Assembly: GCA_030616775.1 (NCBI GenBank)
Contig: JAUWWQ010000038.1
Coordinates: 1 to 41,005, forward strand
Direction of reading: 5' to 3'
DNA from: Planctomycetota bacterium
Lineage (GTDB): Bacteria; Planctomycetota; Phycisphaerae; UBA1845
Length of the DNA: 41,005 bases
Shown in pieces: positions 26,453-34,277 of this stretch. Under the pieces are notes generated by a model. That model did not search any database. It was not told the origin of the DNA and saw only the letters and a list, made by a program, of their open reading frames with translations. Every line of letters starts with the position of its first letter. The stretch's first letter is position 1. The position numbers and the translations under genes were made by a program.

Positions 26453-28786
26453 TCCCCCGGGCCGCCTGCGCCGCAATTTCGGATTGGCCTGATATCGCGT
26501 CCGGGAGCGTGTCCGAGTCGACTGTTCGACTTCGGCCAGCCAATCCAGATCGCACAAAACCTCTACGGCGCGGGCCGCGGCATCGCGCGTACACAGGCCG
26601 ATCCAGCCCTTGCGGTAGACATCGCGAAGGGCGAACTCGGCCGGCATCTCGCCTAAGATGATCTTTTTCGCCAGCGCGATCGCTTCGGCCGTGTCTGGGG
26701 CGACAGCGACCGAGAAGATGCGGCGAGCGTGCGACTCGAGGTACCTGCCCCACTCGATTGCCCGCTTGAGAGAATCGACGTCGACCGGACCTGTGCGCCC
26801 CTCTGCCAGATGACACAGCAGGGCAAGCGTCGGAATCAAACTGCGGTACTTGGCCAAGTGTGAGACCATGACCAGGTGCTCCTCGCCTGATCGCAGCCGA
26901 TGTTCAAGCTCTCCTCGCCATTCATCGAAACGATCCTGTGCCTCGGGATCAAAACGCAGGTAAGGGATTGCGTCGTCATCGGAGTGGGCGCCGACCGCCG
27001 AGGGTTCCAGTCGATCCAGTGTGCGGATCACCTCGAATGCCCGGTTCTTCGCATCAGTGTCCGGCCAACGGTCTACATTCCGCCACGTTTTAGAGATATC
27101 CGGGTAGACGGCCAACTGGAAGCGCTGCATCAGCCCGTCTGCGTCTACGTCGCCCGACACCGCGCCGCGCAGATAGCTTCGCAGCGGTCCAGGCTGAATC
27201 GAGCCGATCAGCGAAACACTCGCTGCCTCGATGTCGATCGTGCCCCGGCCGATGCGATCGTAGGTATAGCGTCCCGTTCCGTTCCAAGCTTCTAGATAGA
27301 AGGAGCGCGCGCCCTCCTGCCCCTCTTTGTCCAAGGACTTCAACAGGCCAATCAACTCGTCGCGGTATGAGAGCACGCCGTTGGGATTCTCGTTGAGGAT
27401 TTCTCCGAGCTTTTCGACGGTTGCATCGTTGACGAGGTAGCGTCTGCGGACGGGTGGTGCTGTGTCATCATGCATCGCGTCACGAGCGGCCGCGAGTGGA
27501 TCACCGCCTTCACTTGTCAGGGCTTTCTTGATTGCGGTCTTCGCGAGTTGCTTCCGTTGATCGGCGACGAGTTGGCGCGCCTCAAATCCCTGCATCTCCG
27601 CGTCGAATTCTCTCTTCGCTTCGATCTCCAGTCGCTTCAGCGGCTTGAGTGGCTCCTGGGTCGCCGGCGTTTTCATCACACTCGGCGGGCCGATTGGCGC
27701 ACCCCACAGGTTGGGAACCACTATCCAGTCATCACGCCGCTTGGGCCGGATGCCGACCTTACGACCGACAACCGTGGCAAGCGTGATCATTGCGGCAATC
27801 GCGGGGAAGTCGGGCGGGCACTGCACGCGCTCTGCGATATCCTGTATCCACGGTCGTAGGGACGACGGGAGCAGATCGAACTCAAAGGGCGCGACGGGTG
27901 GGAGTTCGTCAGGAAGCCGCTGTGGTTCGGGCCAATGAGCAAGTGGCACGTCGGGTTCGTTCGGTGGTTCGTACTCCGGCGTTCTCGCGATGAGCGCCAT
28001 GATCTCCGCTTTGGTCTCGTCAGCTTCGCGCGAGTCTCGATCCTCGTTGATGAAGTCGTGGAGGTCCTCGGCTTCGCCGAGCCTGGGCAATTCGACGATC
28101 TTCACGCTGCCAGCAGGATTGAGCGATTTGAGCTGCTTAGCGACCTCCTTCGCGTACTGCTCCCCCGGCTCATCGTGGTCTGGCAGGATTACGACGTCGC
28201 GCCCGCGCAAACTGGTCCAATCGGCGGACCGCGCCGAGACTGCCGCGCCACTCGTCACGCACGGCAGGCCGATCGACCACCCCGCGTCACAAGGCTTCTC
28301 GCCTTCGCACACAACGATGATTCCGTCAGGTGGCAGCTCACCCACACGATAGAGGGGATGAGGCTTCGGTGGGCCACGCAGCGCCCAGCCGGTGCCGCTC
28401 AGTGTGATCTCGCAAAAGGTCTTACCATCTGGCAACCGGATGCGCGCGCGGCACCAATCGTCGGACCAGCGATAGACTCTCTCGACGCTGCCCCCCTTCC
28501 AGCGTGCGAAGCTCTCCGCGGCGGCCTCGGGGGAATCAAAAATGCGTGGGCGCTTAGCGATCGCTGCAGACGTGCGGCCACTTGTGGACTGCTGATCTTG
28601 CGGGCGCCGATAGACTGCGAAACCGGAGGGCGTCTTTGCAAGGCGCGTAAATCCGTTCACCTCCGGCTCGTCGACCCGATGACACTCGTGCGCGCCATCA
28701 GCCGTGCGCCGACACCAGTCTCCTTTCCCACAGATGATGCACGGCTCGCGGGGGTCAACCGGTCGAAAGGAGTGGGGCTCATTCAT
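26426..28786 (-). CDS. Toprim-DUF3987 primase/helicase-like replication protein
   Basis: This 786-aa protein has a Cys/His cluster near the N-terminus (CIICGKGDWC...CHR, a CHC2-like zinc finger). A Toprim domain follows, with the acidic Glu in VVCEGEKPCDA and the DxD-type ILPDHDEPGE. From about residue 290 it is a DUF3987 domain, an ATPase related to phage and plasmid primase-helicases, with a Walker-A-like GPPSVMKTPA. Such proteins prime replication of satellites and integrated elements. I start it at ATG 28786, which overlaps the stop of the upstream HTH gene as ATGA; a start 36 bases earlier would overlap that gene more. The last residues lie within an inverted repeat. Confidence 0.85.
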   Translation of the reverse strand: MNEPHSFRPVDPREPCIICGKGDWCRRTADGAHECHRVDEPEVNGFTRLAKTPSGFAVYRRPQDQQSTSGRTSAAIAKRPRIFDSPEAAAESFARWKGGSVERVYRWSDDWCRARIRLPDGKTFCEITLSGTGWALRGPPKPHPLYRVGELPPDGIIVVCEGEKPCDAGWSIGLPCVTSGAAVSARSADWTSLRGRDVVILPDHDEPGEQYAKEVAKQLKSLNPAGSVKIVELPRLGEAEDLHDFINEDRDSREADETKAEIMALIARTPEYEPPNEPDVPLAHWPEPQRLPDELPPVAPFEFDLLPSSLRPWIQDIAERVQCPPDFPAIAAMITLATVVGRKVGIRPKRRDDWIVVPNLWGAPIGPPSVMKTPATQEPLKPLKRLEIEAKREFDAEMQGFEARQLVADQRKQLAKTAIKKALTSEGGDPLAAARDAMHDDTAPPVRRRYLVNDATVEKLGEILNENPNGVLSYRDELIGLLKSLDKEGQEGARSFYLEAWNGTGRYTYDRIGRGTIDIEAASVSLIGSIQPGPLRSYLRGAVSGDVDADGLMQRFQLAVYPDISKTWRNVDRWPDTDAKNRAFEVIRTLDRLEPSAVGAHSDDDAIPYLRFDPEAQDRFDEWRGELEHRLRSGEEHLVMVSHLAKYRSLIPTLALLCHLAEGRTGPVDVDSLKRAIEWGRYLESHARRIFSVAVAPDTAEAIALAKKIILGEMPAEFALRDVYRKGWIGLCTRDAAARAVEVLCDLDWLAEVEQSTRTRSRTRYQANPKLRRRRPGGTDKTDKSP

Positions 28787-29019
28787 CCCGCCGTGCCCTT
28801 CGCGGACCGGATCGGCTGGCACCCGCCTTCAAGCCAGCTCATCAGCTCGGCACGCCGCCATCGCACCAGGCTGCCCAGCTTGATCGGAAGCGGCATTTGA
28901 CCGGCGTCTGCCAGTCGGTAAATGTGGCGGGGCGAGCACCCCAGCAGCGACGCGACGGCCTTCACGCCCAGCAACTCCGCGGAAACGACTGGCGGCGCTT
29001 CCGGTGCTCTTTCGTTCAT
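28783..29019 (-). CDS. AlpA/excisionase-like helix-turn-helix protein
   Basis: The 78-aa protein has the excisionase-family winged HTH: VKAVASLLGCSPRHIYRLADAGQMPLPIKLG, then SLVRWRRAELMSWLEGG. Such proteins bind the attachment region as recombination directionality factors or act as regulators. The gene overlaps both neighbours by ATGA, joining it to the upstream HTH gene and to the primase. As the second HTH in tandem it may be a regulator while the other is the excisionase, or the reverse. Confidence 0.85.
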   Translation of the reverse strand: MNERAPEAPPVVSAELLGVKAVASLLGCSPRHIYRLADAGQMPLPIKLGSLVRWRRAELMSWLEGGCQPIRSAKGTAG

Positions 29020-29228
29020 GGCCGCACCCCCGCGGCACGGGCCGCCTCGTATTCATCGCGTGAGACGCATCCCAGCCGGACCCACTCGTTTAGGTCCGAT
29101 TTGCGCCAGCGGACCGACCTAGAAAGCCTCAGAGGCTCGGGCATTCGCCCGGACGCAAGCAGCTTCCATACCTGTCGTGGGCTGACTTTAAGACGCAATG
29201 CTACTTCTCGTACCGTAAGCAGCTCCAT
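29016..29228 (-). CDS. Excisionase-family helix-turn-helix protein
   Basis: This 70-aa protein has the same winged-HTH layout as its downstream neighbour: TVREVALRLKVSPRQVWKLLASGRMPEPLRL, then SVRWRKSDLNEWVRLG. The two share the VRWR..L pattern but are clearly diverged. ATG 29228 is preceded by GGGGAG at 7-base spacing; an upstream TTG is in frame but lies within the ribosome site itself. It heads the coupled HTH-HTH-primase operon of the island. Confidence 0.83.
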   Translation of the reverse strand: MELLTVREVALRLKVSPRQVWKLLASGRMPEPLRLSRSVRWRKSDLNEWVRLGCVSRDEYEAARAAGVRP

Positions 29229-29417
29229 CGAATCGCTCCCCAAAAGTAAGCATCCGAGCCGGACTGTCGACCAGCACTAACAGGGATGATACGCGAGCGC
29301 ACGGGCAGGGATTGGTTAGGGCGATTTATTTCCGGCGCTCACATCAAAGGGAACACAAAGGAATGGCCAGGAAGGCCGAAGAACTGGGCGCCGGAATTTA
29401 TTTGGAGGGCTTGACGC

Positions 29418-30029
29418 CTATTTCTTTCCGTCGCCGTTGCGACGTTTCCGCTCGCGGTCGATCGCCTGCTTGAACGCTAGTCTGGTGCAGCCTTTTGCCT
29501 TTCCGGCTTCGGCAAATGTGTTGAATCGACCTGACATCCACAGTCGCCAACAGCTGCGATCGAAGGTCCTGTCCGTATCGCCGCTGCCCTTTGGGCGGCC
29601 CCGTTTGCGCTTGGCCTTTGTATAGCGGTCGACAAGTTCGAGCAGACGACAAACGCGATCTCGTGCCTGAATGAACCGCTTAGGAAACTCAATGTCACAG
29701 ATTACAGAGTCTTCGGCGGCAATACCCTTGTAGGCAGTGCGGATACATTCGATATCGCCTGACAGACTCTTTTGGCTCAGCACCAGCTCATGGAGTGCCT
29801 TGTCAAGAGCACGTACCGCCAGCGCATGTCCCGACCACCTCTCACCCAGATCGGCTTGAGCCTCCAACCGATTGAACGAGCTGACCAGCTCACATACTGC
29901 ATCACGGGCATCGTCCATCGCAACCGCGAGGCTCTGAGACCATCGGCTATCCGATAGCACAAGTCTTTCAGGCACGTCCAGTCCCTTACACCGGGCCGGA
30001 CCGGCTTGGCCGATGAGGGGCTGTTTCAC
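29418..30029 (-). CDS. Hypothetical protein with AT-hook-like motif
   Basis: This 203-aa protein has no family that I recognise. The central part is mainly helical and heptad-like (about 35-140), suggesting a coiled coil. It is followed by KRKRGRPKGSG, an AT-hook-like DNA-binding signature (GRP core). A C-terminal segment, FNTFAEAGKAKGCTRLAFKQAIDRERKRR, reads like a resolvase-type helix-turn-helix. I infer a DNA-binding accessory protein of the island. The start is GTG without a strong ribosome site. It may be transcribed with the HTH genes downstream (spacing about 190 bases). Confidence 0.6.
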   Translation of the reverse strand: MKQPLIGQAGPARCKGLDVPERLVLSDSRWSQSLAVAMDDARDAVCELVSSFNRLEAQADLGERWSGHALAVRALDKALHELVLSQKSLSGDIECIRTAYKGIAAEDSVICDIEFPKRFIQARDRVCRLLELVDRYTKAKRKRGRPKGSGDTDRTFDRSCWRLWMSGRFNTFAEAGKAKGCTRLAFKQAIDRERKRRNGDGKK

Positions 30030-30119
30030 CGACGCACCCAGTCCGTCGAACGGAAGCGACCCGCAACTCGGAGACTAGTCAACAACTGAGTCTCTGATTG
30101 TTCTTGCTGCCAGCCATTT

Positions 30120-30242
30120 CTAAATCACCGTGCGCGATTACGCGCCGCTTTTCCGAGCCGCGAGCGCCAGCGACCGGTCATTGGTCCCGCGCTCGCGCTT
30201 GGGGCTCGGATTACTGGCGCCTGATCGCGCACTGTCGTTTAG
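30120..30242. repeat. Palindromic element (~123 bp, MITE-like)
   Basis: The element folds on itself along nearly its whole length: GTGCGCGATTACGCGCC (30130-30146) pairs with 30216-30232 at 14 of 17 positions. CCGAGCC (30153-30159) pairs with 30203-30209, and GCGAGCGC (30160-30167) pairs with 30189-30196. Outer ends CTAAA and TTTAG continue the match imperfectly. No open frame crosses it. It could be a non-autonomous transposable element, a REP/BIME-type repeat or a structured RNA. Confidence 0.65.
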
Positions 30243-30255
30243 TAGCCGACGTCGT

Positions 30256-31092
30256 TCACTGTGACGAGGTACTTGACTGAGGTACTTCGTCTGGCGTTCG
30301 TTCCTTGGCTTTTTGCGCTTTGAGTATCTCTTCCCCGCGCGGCTGCCAGTGATCCAGCACGATCGGTCCGGGATCGCGATCGGAACAAGCGGCGACAAGT
30401 TCAAAATCATCAAACTCTCCGTTTGCCGCTGCCACTTTGATCCCCAACTTCACCCATCGCCCGAAGCCAATTCCTTCCATCTTCCCATCTAGGTCGTTGG
30501 AGTCCGCGGCCGCAAAGAGTGGGCGGCCTTCGCTGAGCACAATCACCTCTGCAATTCGGTCGGCGTTGTCGCTTGGAATGTCAAGAAACTTTCCGTCCAT
30601 CGCCGAGTGATCGGACCACCGAAGCAAGAAACTCTCGCCTCGATGAGAATGGACAGAAGGATAGCAATGTGGGTTGTTCATGACGTAACCAAAGTGCAAT
30701 GGGAATGCATCCATTAGTCGCACGGAACATCCGTTGAGCGTACGTCCGCTGAGGTTGCGGATCGCCAGGCGCGCAGTTACTCCATCGGTCTGTGGCCGGG
30801 CTAGTGTATCCCCGCAAATCGGGCGAATTTCAAAACGCGGTTTTCTCCAAAGCCGAACCAGGGTTGGCCAGTAAGGTAAGCCAAACAGCAAGCCAATTAC
30901 CGCCAAAGGAAAAAACGGATGCGTGATGACTTTCCAGGTATGGCCGAGCAGCGACAAGGCAGTCTGCGCTTGCCCTACAGCGTTCAAAACCCAGTTGATG
31001 ACAGGCAGAGATACAGCAACCGCCAACGCCGCGAATCTAAATGTCGGATGCGAACGAACCCACCCAACGATTCTCTGTGGTACCCCATTCAT
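30256..31092 (-). CDS. Two-helix membrane protein of unknown function
   Basis: The 278-aa protein has two hydrophobic helices (about 17-38 and 56-75) close to the N-terminus, followed by a ~200-residue soluble domain with beta-rich character (FEIRPICGD, RLAIRNLSGRTLNGCSVRL). The domain has an immunoglobulin-like look but I do not recognise the family. ATG 31092 avoids a 100-base overlap with the nuclease relic upstream; a longer start would add no conserved sequence. It lies downstream of the restriction locus on the same strand and could be an accessory defence gene or unrelated cargo. Confidence 0.6.
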   Translation of the reverse strand: MNGVPQRIVGWVRSHPTFRFAALAVAVSLPVINWVLNAVGQAQTALSLLGHTWKVITHPFFPLAVIGLLFGLPYWPTLVRLWRKPRFEIRPICGDTLARPQTDGVTARLAIRNLSGRTLNGCSVRLMDAFPLHFGYVMNNPHCYPSVHSHRGESFLLRWSDHSAMDGKFLDIPSDNADRIAEVIVLSEGRPLFAAADSNDLDGKMEGIGFGRWVKLGIKVAAANGEFDDFELVAACSDRDPGPIVLDHWQPRGEEILKAQKAKERTPDEVPQSSTSSQ

Positions 31093-31105
31093 ATCAGCAT
31101 CTTCG

Positions 31106-31531
31106 TTACCGACCCTGGCTGGTGGCGTGCTTGGCCAGCAGTCCGGGGATGTCTGCCGGATCGAACGACACATCCCACGCCCACTGGCCGAAGCCACCGT
31201 GCTCGTTGACGGCCTTCACCCACTCGGCCAAGAACTCCCGCTTGGTGCGGTTCTGCTGGGTGTCCTGCCCCTTGACCTCCAGAACGAGCATCTTGCCCGT
31301 GGCCAAGCGGATCAGGAAGTCTGGGCGGTACTTCTGCACTACCCCCTTGAAGACATACATGATCTCGAAGCCGAGGTGGTCGTTCTTCACCCACGCCGTG
31401 ACATGCTTGTTCCATTCCATCTCAAACGCCTCGGTCGCTTCCCATGTGCTGTCGCATACGCAATGGCTGATGTGCGACCGCTGTGTCACGTCGCAGGGCT
31501 TCGCCGTGTACCATGAGCGCATATCCCCCAT
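31106..31531 (-). pseudogene. C-terminal fragment of a BPTD_3080-type restriction endonuclease
   Basis: The 141-residue frame matches only the end of the large (~950 aa) helicase-nuclease subunit: MRSWYTAKPCDVTQRSHISH, then NDHLGFEIMYVFKGVVQKYRPDFLI, then MLVLEVKGQDTQQNRTKREF. The PD-(D/E)XK triad (RPDFL and EVKGQ) is intact. Family resemblance continues about six codons upstream of the ATG (PIRCMGDM), then three stop codons (TGA TAA TGA) close the frame, so the rest of the gene is lost. Motif details differ from the nuclease domain of the neighbouring intact Res. Family assignment is from memory of the conserved segments. Confidence 0.78.
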
Positions 31532-31595
31532 GCAGCGGATCGGGTGTTTGTGCGCGCCGACGCGTCATTATCACGCACACACGCTGCAGTCACCC

Positions 31596-34277
31596 CTAAT
31601 CCTTGTACTCTCTGAATCCTTCCCATAACTGCTTGAAGGATTTGGGTTGGTACTTGTCAAAGCTCGCTTCGTCAACGTATACGAAGTCAAACAACGCGTC
31701 CGTTTGAATTCGGTTGACGTCCTCGCACCATTGTCGCAAGCGTTCCATTTTTGGAGGTACATCCAGATCCTCCTGACCCTTGGTCTCGACCACGACAATC
31801 CGCCTGTCAGACAGCTTGACTAGGAAGTCCGGGTAGTAGTTCGATATGCTTCCGTCCGCGTTGACATAATCCAGCTTGAAATGCACCGCCAAGTAGTTCT
31901 TAGCATAGGACACAACATCACTGCACTCTTCCAAGAAGCTCGCGAAGCGAAGCTCCAGACGGTTGTCACCAATGATGCGGTTGAAGACGCTCTTCTTCGG
32001 GACCAGGTATTCCCGGTCTTTGGTGACAAAGGGTCGAGTCTGACGCAGCTTGATGGTGTCTCGTATTTCGGCATCGCCCCTGTCCTGTACGGTCAAGGCA
32101 TTGATGGCCTTCTTGAAGGTTTCAAGCAAAGTCTTGGTCGCAGCGAGTTCGGAAAGGTTGCGCAGCGTGTTGGGATGATCAAGGTCTACTTCCCGGTCGA
32201 ACAGATCGTTCTGGACGAAAGCCTTGACCTTGCCATACAGAACATCGTAGCCGCCAACAAGCCGAAGGTCTTTCATCATCGTCTTGGTGAAATAACCGAT
32301 CACGCTGCGGTAGTCGGCAACACCGGCCGTGTCGAGAATCGTGGTGTGGGTCACTTCGCCGGTGGTCATGTCCTTGAAGACGATCTCCCGCTGCTGTTCT
32401 TCGCTGAATTGCTGATAAATCTGCCGCTGATGCCCCATCGCACTCACGTTCAAATCGGCAAGATTCTTGTATTCCCTGTAAATCCGTGGGGTCAGCACAG
32501 GGATTTCAATGTCCAGCGCGCCGATGTCCTTCTTCTCATTCGCGTTGTCAACCTCAACGACCAACGGTGCTTTAGGTTTAGTCCCTTCGCCCATCGCCTT
32601 GCGTTCGAGTTCCACGCCCTCGGCCTGAATCGACTCGACAAACTCCATGAACGCATCCGTGCCGACGACGCTGACTTGTTCCTCTAAGCCTCCCGGATAC
32701 ATCTTTCGTAAACCGCGACCGAGGGTCTGCTCCGGCAAGATGTTGCTCTTGGCCGCGTACGGGCGCAGCCCGACGATGGTGGTAACATTCTTCACGTCCC
32801 AGCCTTCCTTGAGCATCATTACCGATACGATCGCCTTGTACGGGCTATCCGATCCGTCGATGTTGTTGGCCTGCTTGCGGAGTTTGTCCAGCTCGTCCTT
32901 GGCCTTGCCCGACGCCGCTTCGGAAATCTCGCCGTTGTTCTTGGTGTGAATGACCAACACCGCGCCCTTCAAGTCGGAGTGGTGGTCTTCCAGGTACTCG
33001 GCCACCTCATCGCAATTGCGCGTGTCGTCCGTCATCACGAAGAGGATGGATTTCTTGCCGACTTTCTCGTGTTCGGCATACGCCTTACGCCATTCGATCA
33101 CACCAAGATCAAGATAGTCTGCGTACTTCTCTGTGAACTTCGCGCTCTGTCGTTCGGCCAGCTTTGCCCGGCTGGGCGCGTCGGGTAACACCGGATGCTT
33201 CACCACGTTCTGCGAAATCGCTTCCACCAACGGGTAATCGGCGACGGTCTGCACAAAAATCGCGCCGTTGTTGTGCTTCGGTGTCGCGGTCGTATCCACC
33301 TGCAAGGACAGTTCTCCGCCCTTCTGGAGCAAACGATTATGGATGTCCTCGATCGACTTAAACCATGCCATGTTCTTGTCATGGATATGATGCGCTTCGT
33401 CATTCAGCACGACCAGCTCGTCGATGTCGCGCACGATCATTCCCAGGTCCACCTTGGAGTCGGTGGTCGCCCCCGTAGGACGCTTGCCGAGAAAGTAGTC
33501 CATCGTATCTTCATCGTCGGGGCCGGGCGAAATGTCGTCGCCTGCGTAGACGCGGTGAATGTTGGTCAGGAAGATGTTGCCGGTGGGTCGCGTCACGCGC
33601 ACCTCGTCTTGCAGGTGCAGCGTGAGTTGAAAGTCATCCCGCCAGTTGCGCCCCTCGAAGCCGTTGTCCGGGATAACCGGGTCTTCAAAGAAGATGCGCA
33701 GCCCCTGAAAGTCCTTGTAGATGCGGTCAAGCACGATGATGTTCGGCGTAATCACCAGAAAGTTGCGAGCCAACCCCGACTCAGGCTCGTACAGCTTGTG
33801 GTAGAAGCTCCACGCCAGCACCAAGCTCATCACCTTGGTCTTACCCGATCCGGTGGCCATCTTCACCACGAAGCGACGCCAAGTCTCGTCAAACATCCCG
33901 GCTGACACCGCGCCTGAGCTATCGAAACGCATCAGGTCGTACTTATCCTTCACGCCCACGACGTCGTACAGATAGACGATTGTCTCCAGCGCCTCCCGCT
34001 GGGCGAAGTAGTATTGAAACTCCGCCATCGCAGTGTCCGATTGGTCTAGCAGGTGCGGCGCAATGAACCACCAGTTCAGCAGGCTTCTGCTCGTGTCCGC
34101 CGCCCCGACGTACCCGCCGTCGCGGAATTCTTTAACCTTTCGGCGAAGCTGCGACACCAGTGGCGGCATCAGCTTGTCACTTGTCGTCTCGCGTAGCGCC
34201 TCGTCTGCGGGGAACCAGCGAACCGAAGGGTCGAGGATCGCGTGCGGTGATTCGGGGAAGTCGGGGTGCAGGGCCAT
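31596..34277 (-). CDS. res: Type III restriction endonuclease subunit Res
   Basis: This 893-aa helicase-nuclease cuts DNA after ATP-driven communication between two unmethylated sites, in complex with Mod. Superfamily 2 motifs are visible: Walker A ATGSGKT (141-147), DEAH (293-296), TATP, and the motif VI region QTLGRGLRK. The C-terminus has the PD-(D/E)XK endonuclease YYPDFLVKL...VVVETKGQ at about 812-832. The ATG overlaps the mod stop codon by one base (TAATG), so translation is coupled; longer open sequence upstream is within mod in another frame. Appears intact. Confidence 0.93.
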   Translation of the reverse strand: MALHPDFPESPHAILDPSVRWFPADEALRETTSDKLMPPLVSQLRRKVKEFRDGGYVGAADTSRSLLNWWFIAPHLLDQSDTAMAEFQYYFAQREALETIVYLYDVVGVKDKYDLMRFDSSGAVSAGMFDETWRRFVVKMATGSGKTKVMSLVLAWSFYHKLYEPESGLARNFLVITPNIIVLDRIYKDFQGLRIFFEDPVIPDNGFEGRNWRDDFQLTLHLQDEVRVTRPTGNIFLTNIHRVYAGDDISPGPDDEDTMDYFLGKRPTGATTDSKVDLGMIVRDIDELVVLNDEAHHIHDKNMAWFKSIEDIHNRLLQKGGELSLQVDTTATPKHNNGAIFVQTVADYPLVEAISQNVVKHPVLPDAPSRAKLAERQSAKFTEKYADYLDLGVIEWRKAYAEHEKVGKKSILFVMTDDTRNCDEVAEYLEDHHSDLKGAVLVIHTKNNGEISEAASGKAKDELDKLRKQANNIDGSDSPYKAIVSVMMLKEGWDVKNVTTIVGLRPYAAKSNILPEQTLGRGLRKMYPGGLEEQVSVVGTDAFMEFVESIQAEGVELERKAMGEGTKPKAPLVVEVDNANEKKDIGALDIEIPVLTPRIYREYKNLADLNVSAMGHQRQIYQQFSEEQQREIVFKDMTTGEVTHTTILDTAGVADYRSVIGYFTKTMMKDLRLVGGYDVLYGKVKAFVQNDLFDREVDLDHPNTLRNLSELAATKTLLETFKKAINALTVQDRGDAEIRDTIKLRQTRPFVTKDREYLVPKKSVFNRIIGDNRLELRFASFLEECSDVVSYAKNYLAVHFKLDYVNADGSISNYYPDFLVKLSDRRIVVVETKGQEDLDVPPKMERLRQWCEDVNRIQTDALFDFVYVDEASFDKYQPKSFKQLWEGFREYKD

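Noticed and set aside
29363-29473. 36-codon plus-strand ORF MARKAEELGAGIYLEG after AAAGGA
   Set aside because: The purine stretch touches the ATG, the peptide shows no motif, and it runs antisense into the 203-aa gene.
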